From Symbiodinium natans (taxonomy: Eukaryota > Sar > Dinophyceae > Suessiales > Symbiodiniaceae): a DNA stretch of 64,000 nt. The position numbers and the translations under genes are program-made. The notes under the pieces are model-generated. The model ran no database searches. It was not told where the DNA came from and saw only the letters and a program-made list of their open reading frames with translations. The stretch spans positions 332,022 to 396,021 of the forward strand of contig CAJNDS010002489.1 of NCBI GenBank assembly GCA_905221605.1, read 5' to 3'. This document shows positions 60,833 through 64,000 of the stretch, piece after piece (the stretch's first letter is position 1; each line of letters opens with the position of its first letter).

Positions 60833-62845
60833 CCCCTCCTCCCCAAAGGGCCCCAAAACCCTGCCTCGCCTTCACTCCTTCGGCCGCTGCCGAGTCTGTA
60901 TGAGCCTCTGCTGCCAGGTCGCCCCACTCCCCCCCCTTAGGGTTTCGGGTTTTAGGGTTTTAGGGTTTAGGGTTTGTTTCTAGGGTTTAGGGATTAGGGG
61001 GTTTAGGGGGTTTAGGGTATGCTTGCTGGTAGTTTAGTAGGGAATGAGGGAATGAGGTTCCCTATGTAATACCCCTTAAAGGGTATGTATAGGAAACGCA
61101 GGCGGGTTTATAATCACTCCCACTCGGACACGCCAGGCGAGGTACACTCTGTCCCATGGTCTTGTTGCAGGGCACATCTGGCCACTCTGGGCTCCCTACT
61201 CGGGTTTAGGGTTTAGGGCTTTTAGGGTGTTCAGGGCTTAGGCTTGTCTTTTGGAAAAACGAGATTTGAGGGCTTTTTATAGGGCTCCTTTTTTTGAGGT
61301 TGTTACGGGCTTTTTTTAAGAAAGGACAAAAGACCAACTTTGTTAAGCTTTCTTCTGCCTCCCTCGAACTTTTTGGATCTCCCAGATACACTCCTCCTGT
61401 AATGGTTGAGCTTCCCATCGTATGGGCATGGACTTAGCTGGTTCGGGGGTCGTAACGTGCCGTCGTACCGTGCCTAACGAGACAATTGAAAGGCGAGCTC
61501 AGAGCTATGCTATAGGGCTCCCAGTCGACCCATAGGCTCCAATGTAGTTCCTTTTTGGGTTAGTCATACGGGATTCTAGTATACTACCCCAAACATGTAC
61601 TACAGAGGAGCCTTTGGGTAGGGCACAAAGCCCTACCCTAAGCCCTCATAGGAGACGGAGAGTATCGAACACTTGTCAACAAATGCTCGGAGCCCAAACA
61701 TGGGCGAGGGAGTGCCAGTTCCACATTGTAAAACACGCCGGAGAATAACCACAGTTATCTGCCTCCATTTTTTTCAGAAAATTCCGGGAGTGGGGTATTC
61801 CCATGAACCCCCGACACATCCTCTCGGGCTTGGAACTTAATTAAGGCCATCTGCACACAGTGCTGCGTCCATTGCTCGTGCAGGAACTACAACAGGCCTC
61901 ACCGAAAAATATTCTGCCTTATGAGGGAATTTCGGGGGTTATCATCTTTGATTCTTGGGGGTTCCTTGGGGGTTCTAAAGCAAATAGTATAAGGCCCCTG
62001 CACCCACAGTCCATGAGTAAGAACATTACCCCCACCCCTCCGCACGGGTGCGAGCAAGCTGCTCGCCGTCCGAATCGACGAGCCGGCCCCCTTTGCCGCT
62101 CCAGAAAAGGACCCCACCTGGGCATGACTGCGTTTAGCAGGGCTTCGGGAAACTTTTGGGGTCCTCCTGGGTCCTGTGATGTTGAAAAGGTATACTGGTG
62201 AGTGAGTTCGGACCCCTTAGGGCCCCTCAACTATAGGACCCTCTGCACTCCCTGAAGCCCTAAGACACTCAAGCCCTGCACAGCAAAAAGTGCCAGGGGC
62301 AGCGCTTGCGTTTGGCGCGACACCCTCGAGACGATAGGGCTTGCTCGGCGGCAGCCCTTCGAACCTCAAAAGTGTTGCAGTCTGCACCGTTACACCTCCT
62401 TCTGTTTCGCGGGGTCTCGGGTGGGTTTGTCCGTGGAGGTTGTATATAGTAGGCTTGGGACGCTGGGATTTGCAGTGCTTTGTTGAGCAGTACCATGAGC
62501 GGGCTCAGGACGGACGAGGGCGTTTGGGTTTGCACTCCTCAGTGTCCTAGATTCTCGAAATCTGGATGAAGCCTCTTTGCTTTTGCCATTGCCTGGGCTC
62601 GGAGACCCTTGCGATTAGGCGCATCTGACAAGCAGACGGCCCAGGAAGCAGCGGGACAAAAGCAATACAAACAAGCCTACCTTTGAGCTCAAGTGAGCAC
62701 CCCTTGCAATAACCAGGTGCCTCAGAGAGGAGCTTGACATGCCTGTCACGCCCATCCCCCCCCAAAAGCACTTGGCCCAAGACTCGCTGTTGCCGTATGC
62801 AAGCACAATGCGGCCATCCACACGGCCTCATGGCAGTTTCCCTCA
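60833..62845. other. Non-coding stretch
   Basis: TTTAGGG words at 60940-61017 and 61203. No credible gene on either strand. Confidence 0.5.
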
Positions 62846-63060
62846 GGGTTTAGGGTTTAGGGTTTAGGGTGCCTACAACCTAAAATGGATTATTAGAAGC
62901 CTCTGAATAAAGTTGCCATGATGCAACCAATTGAGCCTGCCTTTAAAACCATGTGCGGACAGCATCACTGCAGCAAATCCAACCCTAAACCCTAAACCCT
63001 AAACCCTGAACCCTGAACCCTAAACCCTAATTAAGGCACAAATCCTAAACCCTAAACCAC
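62846..63060. repeat. Facing telomere-like arrays
   Basis: TTTAGGG (62846-62870) and, after about 110 bp, CCCTAAA (62981-63055). Confidence 0.85.
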
Positions 63061-63332
63061 CACAACAAACGGAGATCGAGGCAGCTGCTCTCAAAGATGT
63101 GAACCGGCCGCCAGTTGCTGGCGACGGGGTCTTTCACCTGACAGGGTGTACTAGACCCATGGGTGACCCTTTCTTTGATGTTTGGCTTGTAGGCCGACGT
63201 CGGCGGATGTTTCTGAGGTGGAGAATTGAACAACGTGCGGCTTCTGCCAGCTTGAGCTTTTCGAGAGAAACATGTGACTTACACCGCTACGAGTACGACG
63301 CGTACCTTCAAGAGCCAAACCAGAACTACTAT

Positions 63333-63429
63333 TTGCTTAAGAACCCAAAAGAATTAAAGAAAAAAAAGTAATCCGTATAGAACCCTTATAAGGAAGAACA
63401 TGCGTTATTTTTTGGGGGTTCTTCAGCAA
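63333..63429. repeat. Family C fold-back element
   Basis: TTGCTTAAGAACCCAAAAGA pairs with TTTTTTGGGGGTTCTTCAGCAA. The middle CCCTTATAAGGAAGAACAT is shared with 24219. Confidence 0.7.
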
Positions 63430-63595
63430 TTTGTAGAGAGAACGCAAAGTCTCTCCTCTTCCTCTCCGGGGGGTTGGTGTGGAGTGGTTGCCGCCTTCAA
63501 ACATCTGGTAATCCCTAAAGCCTAAACCCTAAACCCTACAATCCCAGTGGACCACGAAGCCTCAAACTTAAACTCCAAGCCTTAAGCGGCCAAAG

Positions 63596-63680
63596 TTGGG
63601 ATGTTCACCCCTCTACTACTAGTCCTTAATAGGGAGTAGAATACCCATTAAAGTCTGTTAGTCCAAGGGGAACATCCCAA
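63596..63680. repeat. Family B fold-back element
   Basis: TTGGGATGTTCACCCC pairs with GGGGAACATCCCAA. GGCC words on both outer sides extend the match. CCCTAAA units follow at 63683-63705. Confidence 0.8.
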
Positions 63681-63963
63681 GGCCAAACCCTAAACCCTAA
63701 ACCCTCAAACTCTCACTTGGTGTTGCTTGAGCACAGTGGAGCTGAAGCATGCAGGCGGTGGGGCGATTTGTTGAGGCTGTGGATGGGTCTACTTCGGCTT
63801 CCCTTAGTCTAGGGTTCCAAGTAATTATGGGCCAGCAATTCTAAACCCTAAACCCTAAACCCTCAACCCTATAACTCTCATATACACAAGCAACTAAATC
63901 AGACGTCGGAGGCTCTCAACAAGGTATACTACGGGCCCATGGTTCCAACCTTTGACTTATATA

Positions 63964-63992
63964 AGGTTTAGGGTTTAGGGTTTAGGGTTAGG
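63964..63992 (-). repeat. TTTAGGG array at the window edge
   Basis: About four units; may continue outside the window. Confidence 0.85.
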
Positions 63993-64000
63993 GGGTTTCA

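Overview
The window looks like nuclear DNA of a dinoflagellate (Symbiodiniaceae or a relative), although other algae with the TTTAGGG telomere motif cannot be excluded by eye. The basis for this is: short arrays of TTTAGGG/CCCTAAA scattered on both strands over the whole 64 kb; almost no coding capacity; many small fold-back (MITE-like) elements and microsatellites; long C/G homopolymers; and a single large Ty1/copia-type LTR retrotransposon with accessory domains. I saw no rRNA or tRNA gene, no CRISPR array, no bacterial-type operon and no copy of the dinoflagellate spliced-leader sequence.

Layout. 1-24 kb: non-coding DNA holding interstitial telomere-like repeats (ITRs), four recurrent fold-back families (called A, B, C and D here), a (TA)n tract, a 230-bp (AGT)n tract and poly(G/C) runs. 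24.4-31.3 kb: a block of complex tandem repeats. It contains a long inverted repeat, a head-to-tail duplication (25205-27970 and 27971-30367), a ~55-bp repeat whose orientation flips, an 88-92-bp repeat and a CCACCA-rich repeat. 31.5-34.2 kb: a GATGAA-rich tract, a ~1.9-kb higher-order array of perfect AT-rich palindromes, and a poly(C) tract. 34.2-45.7 kb: more ITRs and fold-back elements without a credible gene.

45725-56916 (minus strand) is an 11.2-kb copia element. Its 342-bp LTRs are identical by eye. It has a 5-bp target duplication (CCCTA) made inside a CCCCTAAA array, a primer-binding site matching the anticodon arm of initiator tRNA-Met (half-tRNA priming as in Drosophila copia), and a purine tract. 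Its proteins cover Gag (low-complexity N-terminus, helical capsid-like region, CCCH finger, CCHC knuckle), aspartic protease, integrase (D1199, D1364, E1400), reverse transcriptase (YVDD) and RNase H (D, E, D, D), all with catalytic residues present. Three parts are not standard copia. The first is a domain between integrase and RT with the HxD...H...R layout of 2-oxoglutarate/Fe(II) dioxygenases, most like the TET/JBP group. The second is a further ~500-residue uncharacterised segment. The third is a ~300-residue C-terminal tail with a membrane segment and a Cys/His cluster. Since dinoflagellate DNA is known to contain 5-hydroxymethyluracil, a retroelement carrying a possible base-oxidising enzyme is the most interesting signal here. 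The start of Gag and the rest of Gag-Pol lie in different frames (+1), joined across a 36-nt coding repeat.

56.9-64 kb: ITRs on both strands with B, C and D fold-back copies and no credible gene.
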